Below are positions 1 through 8,717 of a DNA stretch of 64,000 nt, piece by piece. The first letter of the stretch is position 1. Every line of letters begins with the position of its first letter. The notes below the pieces were generated by a model. The model did not search any database. It was not told the DNA's origin and saw only the letters and a list, made by a program, of their open reading frames with translations. Source of the DNA: Streptomyces colonosanans (GTDB lineage Bacteria > Actinomycetota > Actinomycetes > Streptomycetales > Streptomycetaceae). The stretch lies in NCBI RefSeq assembly GCF_001866645.1, contig NZ_MLYP01000004.1, positions 52,230-116,229 of the forward strand, read 5' to 3'. The position numbers and the translations under genes were made by a program.

Positions 1-198
1 TACAGCGGCGGCAAGCGCCTGTACGGCTACGTGAAGAGCGACCTCATGTGGGTCGGCGAGAAGCAGACCCCCGAGGTCCCGCTGCGCCCCTACATGTCGG
101 CTCAGCTGAAGAAGGTCGTCTCCCCGGAGGACGTCGAACGCTGGGCGAAGGCCCTCCCGGACGACCTCCCGGACGACGGCATCGCCTTCTTCAAGTAG
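1..198 (+). CDS. C-terminal end of a FABP/nitrobindin-like protein (partial)
   Basis: The window opens inside this gene; 65 codons are visible, ending at TAG 196-198. The tail (YSGGKRLYGYVKSDLMWVGE, then MSAQLKKV) resembles the C-terminal beta-strands of the FABP-like/nitrobindin (DUF1794) proteins that lie next to Fur-type regulators in actinomycetes. Family members are small beta-barrels thought to bind heme or another hydrophobic ligand. The 5' part and heme-ligand residues are outside the window, so the family call rests on the tail and on the neighbouring nur gene. Confidence 0.6.
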   Translation, partial: YSGGKRLYGYVKSDLMWVGEKQTPEVPLRPYMSAQLKKVVSPEDVERWAKALPDDLPDDGIAFFK

Positions 199-328
199 GC
201 CGAGTCTCCGCCTCCGGCCTCGGCGTGGATCCTCCGGATCCCGGCGATGGCGTCCGCCGGGTCCTCCGTGCCCGCGCTGATCACTTCTTTGGGGCGCCTC
301 CGGCGCCCGGCGCTCCTACACTGGCCCT

Positions 329-766
329 GTGGTGAGCACCGACTGGAAGAGCGATCTGCGGCAGCGCGGCTACCGGCTGACCCCCCAGCGGCAACTCGTG
401 CTTGAAGCCGTGGACACCCTGGAGCACGCGACCCCCGACGACATCCTCGGCGAGGTGAGGAAGACCGCGTCCGGGGTCAACATCTCCACCGTCTACCGGA
501 CCCTGGAGTTGCTGGAGGAGCTGGGGCTGGTCAGCCACGCCCACCTCGGGCACGGCGCCCCGACGTACCATCTGGCGGACCGGCACCACCACATACACCT
601 GGTCTGCCGCGACTGCACGACCGTCATCGAGGCCGACCTCGACGTGGCCGCCGAGTTCATCGCCAAGCTCCGCGAGACCTTCGATTTCGACACGGACATG
701 AAGCACTTCGCGATCTTCGGCCGGTGCAAGGACTGCTCTCTCAAGAGTTCAACTACCGCGTCGTAG
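329..766 (+). CDS. nur: Fur-family metal regulator Nur (nickel-responsive type)
   Basis: This 145-aa protein is a Fur-family repressor. An N-terminal winged helix (about residues 8-85, with GYRLTPQRQLVLEAV and NISTVYRTLELLEELGLV) precedes a metal-binding dimerisation domain with the HHHIHLVCRDC cluster and a C-terminal CKDC pair. Sequence and context match Streptomyces Nur, which controls nickel uptake and superoxide dismutase genes. The start is a double GTG at 329/332; the first fits the family N-terminus MVSTDWKS. The gene stands alone between the FABP-like gene and the ygfZ-like gene, only 10 bases upstream of the latter. Zur or FurA are alternatives, but the overall sequence looks like Nur. 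Confidence 0.9.
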   Translation: MVSTDWKSDLRQRGYRLTPQRQLVLEAVDTLEHATPDDILGEVRKTASGVNISTVYRTLELLEELGLVSHAHLGHGAPTYHLADRHHHIHLVCRDCTTVIEADLDVAAEFIAKLRETFDFDTDMKHFAIFGRCKDCSLKSSTTAS

Positions 767-776
767 GCTTGGATCC

Positions 777-1742
777 ATGAAGAGTCCCCTGCTGTCCCTC
801 CCCGGCGCCGTCCCCGGCGAGGGTGTGGATGAAGGTGTCGCCGCCCACTACGGCGACCTGTTCCGCGAACAGCGTGCCCTCGCCGACGGCACCGGGTTCG
901 TGGACCTCTCGCACCGCGGTGTCATCACCGTCAGCGGTGACGACCGGCTGAGCTGGCTGCACCTCCTGCTCACCCAGCACGTCAGCGAACTTCCCGCGCA
1001 CCAGGCCACCGAGGCACTCATCCTCTCCGCGCACGGCCACATCGAGCACGCGCTGTACCTCGTCGACGACGGCGAGACGGTCTGGGCCCACGTCGAGCCC
1101 GGCACCCAGGACGCGCTGATCGCGTACCTGGAGTCGATGAAGTTCTTCTACCGCGTGGAAGTCGCCGACCGGACCGCCGAGTTCGCGGTGGTGCACCTGC
1201 CGGCCGGTTCGATCGCCGAGGACCCCGAGGGCGTCCTGGTCCGTGAGACGTCGTACGGCCGCGACCTCTTCCTCCCGCGGACGGACCTGGAGTCGTACGC
1301 GCAGAGGAACGGCCCCCCGGCCGGACTCCTGGCCTACGAGGCGCTGCGCGTCGAGCAGCACCGCCCCCGCCTCGGCTTCGAGACCGACCACCGCACCATC
1401 CCGCACGAACTGGGCTGGATCGGCACGGCCGTGCACCTCCAGAAGGGCTGCTACCGGGGCCAGGAGACGGTCGCCCGGGTCCAGAACCTGGGCAAGCCGC
1501 CGCGCCGCCTGGTCTTCCTCCACCTCGACGGCAGCGATGTCCACCTGCCGCCGCACGGCGCGGAACTGCGCCTCGCGGACGAAGGCGCCGAGGGCCGCAA
1601 GATCGGCTTCGTGACGACGTCGGTACGCCACCACGAGCTGGGCCCGGTCGCCCTCGCCCTGGTCAAGCGGAACGTCCCGGTCGACGCCCGCCTCCTCGCG
1701 GACTCCACCGCGGCGGCACAGGAAGTGATCGTCGAGCCGTAG
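777..1742 (+). CDS. YgfZ/GcvT-like folate-binding protein
   Basis: This 321-aa protein has the YgfZ family signature KGCYRGQE (about residues 223-230, containing the conserved Cys) followed by the TVARVQNLGKPPRRLV stretch. YgfZ proteins are tetrahydrofolate-binding relatives of the glycine-cleavage T protein and support repair or assembly of certain iron-sulfur enzymes. The ATG is 10 bases after the nur stop, so the two may be cotranscribed. It converges with dtd, with only 8 bases between the stops. Confidence 0.88.
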   Translation: MKSPLLSLPGAVPGEGVDEGVAAHYGDLFREQRALADGTGFVDLSHRGVITVSGDDRLSWLHLLLTQHVSELPAHQATEALILSAHGHIEHALYLVDDGETVWAHVEPGTQDALIAYLESMKFFYRVEVADRTAEFAVVHLPAGSIAEDPEGVLVRETSYGRDLFLPRTDLESYAQRNGPPAGLLAYEALRVEQHRPRLGFETDHRTIPHELGWIGTAVHLQKGCYRGQETVARVQNLGKPPRRLVFLHLDGSDVHLPPHGAELRLADEGAEGRKIGFVTTSVRHHELGPVALALVKRNVPVDARLLADSTAAAQEVIVEP

Positions 1743-1750
1743 AGTCCGGC

Positions 1751-2176
1751 TCAGATCTCCAGCAGCACGGTGAACGGGCCGTCGTTCGTCAGCGACACGC
1801 TCATCTTCGCGCCGAACCGGCCCGTCGCCACCGTTGCGCCCAGCGAGCGGAGCTGAGCGACCACCTCGTCGACGAGGGGCTCGGCGACATCGCCCGGGGC
1901 GGCCGCGTTCCAGGTGGGACGGCGGCCTTTGCGGGCATCCCCGTAGAGCGTGAACTGGCTGATCACGAGAAGCGGCGCGTCGATGTCGGAGCAGGACTTC
2001 TCGTCGTGCAGCATCCGGATCGACCAGAGCTTGCGGGCGAGCTGGGCCGCCTTCTCCTTGGTGTCCTCGTGCGTGACCCCGACGAGCACGCACAGCCCCT
2101 CGCCGCTGATCCCGCCGACCGTCTCGCCGTCCACGACGACGCTCGCGCCGTCCACCCTCTGCACCACCGCACGCAT
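1751..2176 (-). CDS. dtd: D-aminoacyl-tRNA deacylase
   Basis: This 141-aa protein removes D-amino acids mischarged onto tRNA. The N-terminus MRAVVQRV, the SQFTLYGD motif and the NDGPFT motif near the C-terminus are hallmark Dtd sequences that form the active site across the dimer. An in-frame ATG lies four codons upstream (2188), but the family start MRAVVQRV at 2176 is preferred. It is convergent with the ygfZ-like gene and divergent from rsiG. Confidence 0.93.
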   Translation of the reverse strand: MRAVVQRVDGASVVVDGETVGGISGEGLCVLVGVTHEDTKEKAAQLARKLWSIRMLHDEKSCSDIDAPLLVISQFTLYGDARKGRRPTWNAAAPGDVAEPLVDEVVAQLRSLGATVATGRFGAKMSVSLTNDGPFTVLLEI

Positions 2177-2453
2177 GAGGACCATCATGCCGTGCGGGCC
2201 CGAATCGGCCGTAAGGGGCCGGGCATCGATCCCTGATCCCCCGTATCCCGTCCCCGCGCATCCCCTCGCGATGCCGCCGTCTTCCCCTCCGGTCCTCTTC
2301 CAAACGCGTCTTCACAGGCCACAGGTCCATACCCCCCATCCGGGGCTGATCGGGAGCACTCGGTCACAAAGCGGCCACGCCGGGTGGCACGATGCGTGTG
2401 TCGCGGCACATCCGTGGGGTGCCGCGCCGGTCGAGGGGACGGTTAAGAGGCAC

Positions 2454-3086
2454 ATGAGCACACCGAGTACCGGGCTGCCGCCGGGGGCTGCGGCGCCCGC
2501 CCGTAAGGGAAGCACGGGGGAGATCCGGCCGCCCGTGCAGCGCACGGACAGCTGCCTGCCTGCGGACCCTCCCCCGAGCTCTTCGAGCAGGGGGTGCGTC
2601 CAGGGGCACGACCTGTCCGCACTGCGGCTGGACGAGCTGCGCGCGCTGCGCCGGGACGCCCAGCGGGACGAGACGGACCTCAGCTATGTGCGGCGGCTGC
2701 TCCAGGGGCGTATCGACATTCTGCGGGCCGAGCTGGCCAGGCGCGGGGGCCGGGCCAGCTCGCAGGGGGTCATGGAGCGGCTCGCGGAGATCCTTGAGGA
2801 CGCTCCCGCCCGGCAGCCCTCCTCGGCCCGCCATGTGACGGTCGGCACACCGCACGGTGAGGAGTACCGGCGGCTGGCGGCGGACATGCTCGCCGAGGTC
2901 GAGCTGTCGGACCTGGAGGCGCGCACGGACGACGAGCTGGGCGCGGGCATGGGCCGCCTCGTGCGGTACGAGCAGCAGGTCTCGGGGCGGCGGCAGCGAC
3001 TGCAGCGCACGGCGGACGAATGCAGTTCCGAAATCGCGCGCAGGTACCGTGAAGGAGAAGCACAAGTAGACGACCTGCTCATGTGA
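2454..3086 (+). CDS. rsiG: RsiG, c-di-GMP-dependent anti-sigma factor for WhiG
   Basis: This 210-aa protein is mostly helical and carries two copies of the RsiG c-di-GMP-binding signature E-x3-S-x2-R-x3-Q-x3-D: ETDLSYVRRLLQGRID in the first helix and EQQVSGRRQRLQRTAD near the C-terminus. In Streptomyces, RsiG loaded with c-di-GMP sequesters the sporulation sigma factor WhiG and so couples the second messenger to spore formation. The start is ATG at 2454. Residues about 39-47 (PPPSSSSRG) are encoded by a copy of a dispersed palindromic repeat at 2569-2594, an in-frame insertion ahead of the first motif. Both binding motifs are intact, so the protein is probably functional. Confidence 0.93.
   Translation: MSTPSTGLPPGAAAPARKGSTGEIRPPVQRTDSCLPADPPPSSSSRGCVQGHDLSALRLDELRALRRDAQRDETDLSYVRRLLQGRIDILRAELARRGGRASSQGVMERLAEILEDAPARQPSSARHVTVGTPHGEEYRRLAADMLAEVELSDLEARTDDELGAGMGRLVRYEQQVSGRRQRLQRTADECSSEIARRYREGEAQVDDLLM
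2569..2594 (+). repeat. Dispersed G-rich palindromic repeat, copy inside rsiG
   Basis: The core ctcccccgagctcttcgagc followed by a G run is the reverse complement, with one mismatch, of the copies at 4508-4536 and 4598-4625. Two arms of C and G runs flank a small palindrome. Here it lies in the rsiG reading frame and is translated. Confidence 0.8.
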
Positions 3087-3280
3087 CAGCGGCGGGCCCT
3101 GGCGAATCCGGGGCCCGCGAGCATGCACGGCGGCCCCGGAACCCGGCGGCAGCGGCGGCCCGGGACCCCGGGTATCGCGGCGGCCGGGGAGGGGCCGTAT
3201 GCGGTGCCGTGCCCGGTGGACCCCCTCCGGGCGGAGAGGCGCCGGGGCGGGTCCCCCGTCGATCCCGAAGGCCGCCGCCC

Positions 3281-4264
3281 ATGTCCACCGCTGTCCAGAT
3301 CACCACCCCGCCCGCCCCGTCTTCCGTGCCCCCGGTGCTCGCCGAGGTGGTGCGGTCCGGGTTCGTCGAAGGGCGACACCGGGGAAGTCTCGTCCTGCTG
3401 GCCGCCGACGGGCGCGTGGAACTGGCGCTCGGGGACGCGACGGCGCCGGTCTTCCCGCGCTCGTCCAACAAGCCGATGCAGGCGGCCGGCGTGCTGCGGG
3501 CGGGCCTGGAGCTGACCGGGGAGCGGCTGGCGATCGCGGCCGCGAGCCACTCGGGCGAGGCGTTCCACCGGGACCTGGTGCACACGATGCTCCTGGAATA
3601 CGGCCTGAGCGCGCAGCGGCTCCAGTGCCCGCCGGACCTGCCGCTGGACCCGGCGGAGGCCGAGGCCTACCTGGCGTCGGGCGCCGTGCGCGAGCGGGTC
3701 ACCATGAACTGCTCCGGCAAGCACACGGCGATGCTGGCGGCGTGCGCGCTGCGCGGCTGGCCGCTGGACTCCTACCTCGACCCCGCGCACCCGCTGCAGC
3801 GGCTGATCCATTCGGTGGTGGAGGAGGCCGCCGGTGAGCCGGTGGCGGCGGTCGGCACGGACGGCTGCGGGGCCCCGCTGATGGCGATCAGCCTCACCGG
3901 TCTGGCCCGCGCCTTCCGCTCCTTCGTCCTGGCGGCGCCGGGCACGGCGGAACGCCGCGTGGCCGACGCGATGCGCGCGCACCCGGAGTACGTGGCGGGC
4001 ACGCGCCGCCCCGACACCTGGTTGATGCGCGAGATCCCCGGCGTCCTGTCGAAGATGGGCGCGGAGGCGGTCCAGGCGGTGGCCCTCCCGGACGGCCGGG
4101 CCCTGGCCTTCAAGGTGGACGACGGCGCGGGCCGGGCGCTCGGCCCGATTCTGTCCCGGGCCCTGACCCTGCTGGGAGTCGAGGCCCCGGTGGTGGACCG
4201 GATCGGGAAGGCGCCGCTCCTGGGCGGGGGCCTCGAGGTGGGGGAGATACGGGCGGTGTTCTAG
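3281..4264 (+). CDS. Asparaginase (thermolabile, AnsA-like family)
   Basis: This 327-aa protein resembles the Rhizobium-type asparaginase family common in actinomycetes, which hydrolyses L-asparagine to aspartate and ammonia. Visible markers are FPRSSNKPMQA, the AAASHSGE segment, the MNCSGKH motif and the GTDGCGAP motif, with conserved Ser, Lys and Cys residues. ATG 3281 is used because the upstream sequence in frame is low-complexity and unlike the family. The gene follows rsiG on the same strand after 194 bases. No signal peptide is seen, so it is probably cytoplasmic. Confidence 0.85.
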   Translation: MSTAVQITTPPAPSSVPPVLAEVVRSGFVEGRHRGSLVLLAADGRVELALGDATAPVFPRSSNKPMQAAGVLRAGLELTGERLAIAAASHSGEAFHRDLVHTMLLEYGLSAQRLQCPPDLPLDPAEAEAYLASGAVRERVTMNCSGKHTAMLAACALRGWPLDSYLDPAHPLQRLIHSVVEEAAGEPVAAVGTDGCGAPLMAISLTGLARAFRSFVLAAPGTAERRVADAMRAHPEYVAGTRRPDTWLMREIPGVLSKMGAEAVQAVALPDGRALAFKVDDGAGRALGPILSRALTLLGVEAPVVDRIGKAPLLGGGLEVGEIRAVF

Positions 4265-4790
4265 GGCCTGTTCTGCGTTCCCTGTCGTCCGCGCGGAGCG
4301 CGGGCGCAGCGGCGTTCGGTGCGTGCGCTCGGCGTGCGGTGTCGCAGGTCATGTGGCGGAGCCACCTGTCCTGCGGAGCCGAGAGCTTGGGGGAGTGCGT
4401 GCCGGGCGTCGGGGCGCCGACAGGGGACTCAGAACAGGCCCTGGTGCCCGGCAGGCAACGTTCGCCCGTCAAGGAGCGGCGTCGTGGGGGCACCTCCCGC
4501 TCTGAGGGTCCCCCCTGCTCGAAGAGCTTGGGGGAGTGCCGGACGGAAGCCCTCGTACTGGACGTACTTGGGTTTTCGGCCGGTGCGGCGAGTGGGGGTC
4601 CCCCTGCTCGAAGAGCCTGGGGGAGCGTGCCGGGCGTCGCGACGAGGCGAACGTCGCCTGGTGGGGCACTAGGCCTTCCGGGCATCGTGACGGGGCGAAC
4701 GTCGCCTGGTGGGGCACCGGCCTGCCGCATACCCCACCGGGCCGCGTAAATTCCGCGACACTCCCGCCGCCGTACGCCTAGCGTGGCCTC
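4265..4790. repeat. Intergenic repeat cluster: CTAG-ended element with nested palindromic repeats
   Basis: This 526-base gap holds no convincing gene. It contains a left arm ggcaggcaacgttcgcccg at about 4446, an internal stretch near 4535-4590 that recurs almost exactly at 63950-64000, and right arms ggcgaacgtcgcctg twice, near 4641 and 4697. The first right arm ends in the sequence ggggcactag. The arms are inverted relative to each other. Two copies of the gctcgaagagc palindrome (4508-4536, 4598-4625) are nested inside, and a partial copy lies at about 4378-4397. It reads as a decayed MITE-like array. Confidence 0.75.
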
Positions 4791-6050
4791 ATGAGCCGCC
4801 GCCTCGAGAACATCGACGTACGCCCCGTCACCGAGGGCGAGATCTCCGACTGGACCCGCGCCCTCAACACCGGATTTCTGCGCCCGCCGTACGTCACCGA
4901 GGCCGAAGTCGCCGACCGGGGCACCTACATCGTCCCCTCCCGCACCCTCGGCGCCTTCGACGACGGCCGCTGTGTGGCCACCTTCCGCTCCTTCGCCCAG
5001 GAGCTCACCGCCGTCGGCGGACGACCCGTCCCCGCCGACGCGATCAGCAACGTCACGGTCACTGCCACCCACCGCCGCCGGGGCCTGCTCACTCGTATGA
5101 TGGCGCTCGACCTCGCCGCCGCGAAGGAGCGCGGTGACGTCGTCGCGACGCTCATCGCCGCCGAGTACCCCATCTACGGCCGCTACGGCTTCGGTCCGGC
5201 CGCCCACACCGCCGAGTGGACCATCGACGTCCCCCGCACCGGCCTCGACCGCCACCGCCCCGTCCCGGACGACGGCGGCCGTATCGACCTCGTCGACGGC
5301 GCCGAGGTCCGCAAGCTGGGTCCCGAACTGCACGAACGCCTCCGCCGCGCGCAACCCGGCGCCATCGACCGCGACGACCGCTGGTGGCAGGTGAACACGG
5401 GGGAGATCCGCCCGGCCGGCGTGCCCTGGACCGAACCCTTCTACGCCGTCCACCGCTCCGCCTCCGGCAGGGTCGAGGGGCTTGCCGCCTATGTGTGCGA
5501 CGACCACTGGGGTGACGACAAGCGGCCTCTGAACACGGCGACCGTCAAGGGCCTGATCACCACGAGCCCGGCCGCCGAGCGCGCCCTGTGGCACTACCTC
5601 TGCTCCATCGACTGGATCACCACGGTGAAGTCGGGCCGCCGCGCCCCGGACGACCTGCTGCCGCACCTCCTGCCCGACCCGCGCGCGGCCCGCCTCACCA
5701 CGTACGCGGACTGGCTGTGGGTGCGCATCCTGGATGTCGTCAAGGCCTTGGAGGCTCGGACGTACGCGGCAACCGGCACGCTCGTGCTGGAGGTGGTGGA
5801 CGAGTCGGGGCTCACCGGTGGCCGCTACCTGCTGGAGGCCGGACCGGACGGGGCGCAGTGCGCGCCGACCGACCGGGACGCCCAGCTGGCCCTGTCCGCG
5901 GCCGAGTTGGCGACCCTGTGGCTGGGCGACGAGTCCGCTGTGCGGCTTGCGGCGCTCGGACGGGTGCGGGAACAGCAAGAGGGCGCCGCCTCCGTCGCCG
6001 ACGCCCTGCTGCGTACGTCCAGGCGACCGTGGTGCCCGGACATGTTCTGA
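4791..6050 (+). CDS. Eis-family GNAT N-acetyltransferase
   Basis: This 419-aa protein has the three-part Eis architecture: an N-terminal GNAT fold ([17 protein letters not shown] acetyl-CoA loop, residues about 85-101), a second GNAT-like domain and a C-terminal SCP2-like domain. It ends in Phe (PWCPDMF), as Eis enzymes do; in that family the terminal carboxylate takes part in catalysis. Mycobacterial Eis acetylates aminoglycosides and proteins, but the substrate of this homologue is unknown. It follows the repeat cluster and has no operon partner. Confidence 0.88.
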   Translation: MSRRLENIDVRPVTEGEISDWTRALNTGFLRPPYVTEAEVADRGTYIVPSRTLGAFDDGRCVATFRSFAQELTAVGGRPVPADAISNVTVTATHRRRGLLTRMMALDLAAAKERGDVVATLIAAEYPIYGRYGFGPAAHTAEWTIDVPRTGLDRHRPVPDDGGRIDLVDGAEVRKLGPELHERLRRAQPGAIDRDDRWWQVNTGEIRPAGVPWTEPFYAVHRSASGRVEGLAAYVCDDHWGDDKRPLNTATVKGLITTSPAAERALWHYLCSIDWITTVKSGRRAPDDLLPHLLPDPRAARLTTYADWLWVRILDVVKALEARTYAATGTLVLEVVDESGLTGGRYLLEAGPDGAQCAPTDRDAQLALSAAELATLWLGDESAVRLAALGRVREQQEGAASVADALLRTSRRPWCPDMF

Positions 6051-6272
6051 GGCCCGCGGGCCCTTGGGTGGCGCTCCTTCCGCGCGGGTGAGTGGCTGTT
6101 GTGCTGTTCATCCGTAGCGATTCAGTTGTGGTTGCGGTGGTGCGCTGGGACATGGACCGACCGATCGGGCTCCCGGCTCCCCTCCGGAAGAGAGCCCTGT
6201 CGGTTGTACGTCCAGAGTCTGGCCAACCTTCCAAAGGTTTGACCATGTCGTTCAAGACTGCTCAAGTGCGTT

Positions 6273-6300
6273 CAACTTGCCGAAGTTGGCGACCAACTTC
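6273..6300. promoter_or_regulatory. Overlapping AAGTTGG palindromes, candidate operator
   Basis: Two perfect inverted repeats share their middle arm: CAACTT-GCCG-AAGTTG, then GAAGTTGG-CGA-CCAACTTC. They lie about 450 bases upstream of the GntR gene. The same half-site recurs at 6640-6657. Function is inferred only from symmetry and position. Confidence 0.4.
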
Positions 6301-6639
6301 ACTGTACGTATCTCCGCTTCGCGTCGCCTTGTAACCACCCTTCACGGAACTGCCCAAAGATGGCGTGAAGTTGAAGTTGTCGTGATTACCCGTGGAGACG
6401 GGGCGTGCTGCCGCCCACGTATGGAAGGTTCTGCGACGGTCCGTTGCGTGAGATTCCCCCGGGGCGAACGAATCCGGCCACGGGCGGCCGACTCCCGCGG
6501 ATCACGGGGCGGGGTCGGGCCGCCAGTACCGTGAGGGCGGCCGCCTCGGTGAAGCGGCAGGCGGGGCATCGACGTTGATGCCGACGGAGGTCACGAGCAC
6601 CCCGATGACCCCACCCCCGGGCACCGTCGAAAGGCTCCA

Positions 6640-6657
6640 CCAACTCCACCAAGTTGG
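6640..6657. promoter_or_regulatory. CCAACT-N6-AGTTGG inverted repeat, candidate operator
   Basis: A six-base inverted repeat with a six-base spacer lies about 100 bases upstream of the GntR start and shares its half-site with 6273-6300. It is a plausible autoregulatory site. Confidence 0.35.
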
Positions 6658-6753
6658 CATTCAACTCATGATTGTCTCGGCGGAGTTGGTCAGCAGCGAC
6701 AAACAAGTGGCAAACAACTCCCTCCAGATGGACGTAGGTTGTAGCTTTTGGTT

Positions 6754-7626
6754 GTGGCCCAGGAGAATGCCGTAGTGAACGGCAGCAGAAAGCTCTCGCC
6801 TCAGGAGATCGCCGACGCTCTGCGGGACCGTATCCGCACCGGCGCCCTTAAGACGGGCGACCGCCTGCCGACCCAGGCCGAACTCGCTGAGGAGTTCGGA
6901 GTGGAGCGGGGCACGGTCCGCCAGGCCTTGCGCGCCCTCCAGGAGGACGGGCTGCTCAGCAACGTCAGCAAGGGCAGCCCGCCCAGGATCGCCGAACCCC
7001 TGCCGGTGAGGGGTGAGCCGCAGCCGACGCTGGTCGGGCTCGCGCCGAGGCTCGCGGAGGCGTTCGCGGCGCCGCATGTGCGCGTCGACGCGGCCTGTCT
7101 GACCGCCGAGACGCTGATGCTGGCGCTCGGCGAACCGGTACGCCTGATCCACGAGGGCAGGATCCGCCCGGAGTCGATCGACGTCCGCATCCTGCTTCCG
7201 TCCGGTGACATCGACCTGGCGTTCCCCGTCCCGGTGGGCGGACGCGGCGAGGACGACCTGGTCCACAAACGCTGGCTGGACCAGCGCAACGCCCAGGTCC
7301 GCGTCCTGCGCCACAACCTCCAGGCCCTGCACGCGTCGCACGGCATCGATGTCGAGGTGACGTTCCGCGCGCTGCCCTTCACCCCACCGGTGAAGCTGTA
7401 CCTGCTCAACGGGACGGAAGCCCTGATCGCTTACTACACGCTGACGAAACGCGAGGAGGAGGTGGAGAACCGGACACTCGAGATGTACGACGCCCTGGGC
7501 GCCAAGTCCCTCCTCTTCTCCTTCGAACGCCGCACGGACCGGCGCGACGCGGTGTTCGTGGACCAGTCCCAGAGGTGGTTCGACGCCCTCTGGGACACCA
7601 TCACGACGGACCTGACGCTCTCCTAG
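6754..7626 (+). CDS. GntR-family transcriptional regulator (DevA-like)
   Basis: This roughly 290-aa protein has an N-terminal GntR winged helix (ELAEEFGVERGTVRQALRAL) and a long C-terminal region not typical of small-ligand UTRA or FadR sensors. By position and size it may be the orthologue of the Streptomyces developmental regulator DevA; that match is from memory. The start is uncertain: TTG 6748, GTG 6754 and GTG 6775 are all in frame, and no strong ribosome-binding site separates them. Nearby inverted repeats suggest autoregulation. Confidence 0.75.
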   Translation: MAQENAVVNGSRKLSPQEIADALRDRIRTGALKTGDRLPTQAELAEEFGVERGTVRQALRALQEDGLLSNVSKGSPPRIAEPLPVRGEPQPTLVGLAPRLAEAFAAPHVRVDAACLTAETLMLALGEPVRLIHEGRIRPESIDVRILLPSGDIDLAFPVPVGGRGEDDLVHKRWLDQRNAQVRVLRHNLQALHASHGIDVEVTFRALPFTPPVKLYLLNGTEALIAYYTLTKREEEVENRTLEMYDALGAKSLLFSFERRTDRRDAVFVDQSQRWFDALWDTITTDLTLS

Positions 7627-7645
7627 CCGCTCGTGAAGGGACGGC

Positions 7646-8482
7646 TCAATCCAGCAGGGGCACCAACTGCTCCTCCTCGTAGGTCAGATGCGCCTCCAGT
7701 GCGTCGGTGAGACGTTCCACCTCAGTCAGGACGAGAGCGGGGTCGGCGTCCTCGCGCGATATGGCCCGGCGCAGCTCGTCGAGGAGAGCGGCGATCTGCT
7801 CGTGTTCGCGGCGCAGCCGGTCCAGGGCGGGTGCGAGCTCAGGGTGGCGGTCGGCGAGGAACGGGAACATGACGGTGTCCTCGCCGGTGTGGTGGTTGCC
7901 CAGGCCCTTGCAGAGCGTGAGGCAGTTGACCCGGAGCTGGGCGCCGAGCGTGGAGCTGCCACCAGAGGTCGCGAACTCCTGGCGGATCAACGCGAGTTCG
8001 CGGCGAAAGACGTCGTGCACCCGCTTGATGGCCTCGCCGGGGGAGGACGCGTTGATGTTCGGCGGTCCGGGCCTGGCGTTCTCGAGGGCCACGACCGGGA
8101 TGACGCGGTCCGTCTTCGACTGGTACTCGGCCCAGCCCGGATCGGCCTCGACGGCACGGGCGAAGGCGCGGTCGCGTGCGGCGCGGTCCAGGACGACCGC
8201 GGTCGCCTCATAGGTGAACACGCCCGTCTCCACGGTGACCTGGGGATGGGCCACAAGATTGCGGTACCAGTCCGGGTGCTTGGGGGAGCCGCCGGCCGAG
8301 GCGATCACGAGGACGCGGTCGCCGCCGTCGTGGTAGTAGCCGACGGGGGTGGTGTGCGGGGTGCCGGTACGGGCACCGATGGTGGTGAGGAGGAGCAGCC
8401 GCGCGCCTTCGAAGGGGTCGCCCACGCGGCCGTGTTGAGCGCGGAACTCGTCGATGATCTGTTGATTGAAGGGGTTGGGCAC
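7646..8482 (-). CDS. F420-dependent nitroreductase-type oxidoreductase fused to a hemerythrin domain
   Basis: This 278-aa two-domain protein has residues about 1-135 of the deazaflavin (F420)-dependent nitroreductase (Ddn-like) family, with LLLTTIGARTGTPHTTPVGY and SPKHPDWYRNLVAHP. Residues about 150-278 form a hemerythrin HHE helical bundle with GNHHTGEDTVMFPFL, REHEQI and HLTYEEEQLVP supplying His/Glu iron ligands. The start is GTG 8482, preceded by a GGAAG site; longer upstream reading is proline/arginine-rich and unlike the family. The fusion suggests coupling of F420 redox chemistry to oxygen or iron sensing, which is inference. It is convergent with the GntR gene. Confidence 0.85.
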   Translation of the reverse strand: MPNPFNQQIIDEFRAQHGRVGDPFEGARLLLLTTIGARTGTPHTTPVGYYHDGGDRVLVIASAGGSPKHPDWYRNLVAHPQVTVETGVFTYEATAVVLDRAARDRAFARAVEADPGWAEYQSKTDRVIPVVALENARPGPPNINASSPGEAIKRVHDVFRRELALIRQEFATSGGSSTLGAQLRVNCLTLCKGLGNHHTGEDTVMFPFLADRHPELAPALDRLRREHEQIAALLDELRRAISREDADPALVLTEVERLTDALEAHLTYEEEQLVPLLD

Positions 8483-8717
8483 TCTCTGCTTCCTTCTGCT
8501 TCGCCTGGTGGAGGAAAACCTCGAAGAACCTGGGGGAAACAGAAGAACCGGCGGGCTCCTGGCCCGCCCCCGCCTCACTCAGAGGCCGGGTACCCGACTC
8601 GCTCATGGCCCATGGCCGACCCGGCAGTCATGGGCACAACGGTAGCGGGGCATGCGAAGCCGCGGCAAGGGCGGACCCACCACCTGCCCCGCTACCGGCC
8701 ACGGTCGTCGCTTGCTC

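Larger units (their letters stand above)
6051..6753. other. Long non-coding region with AAGTTGG inverted repeats upstream of the GntR gene
   Basis: This 703-base gap is lower in G+C than its surroundings and lacks a credible gene; the short ORFs have no recognisable content. It contains overlapping inverted repeats CAACTTGCCGAAGTTG (6273-6288) and GAAGTTGGCGACCAACTTC (6282-6300). A further CCAACT-N6-AGTTGG lies at 6640-6657, about 100 bases before the GntR start. The repeated half-site suggests operators for autoregulation. A promoter probably lies here but cannot be placed. Confidence 0.5.

Noticed and set aside
6244..6570. Short frames in the gap before the GntR gene
   Set aside because: They lack ribosome-binding sites, codon bias and recognisable content and overlap the inverted repeats.
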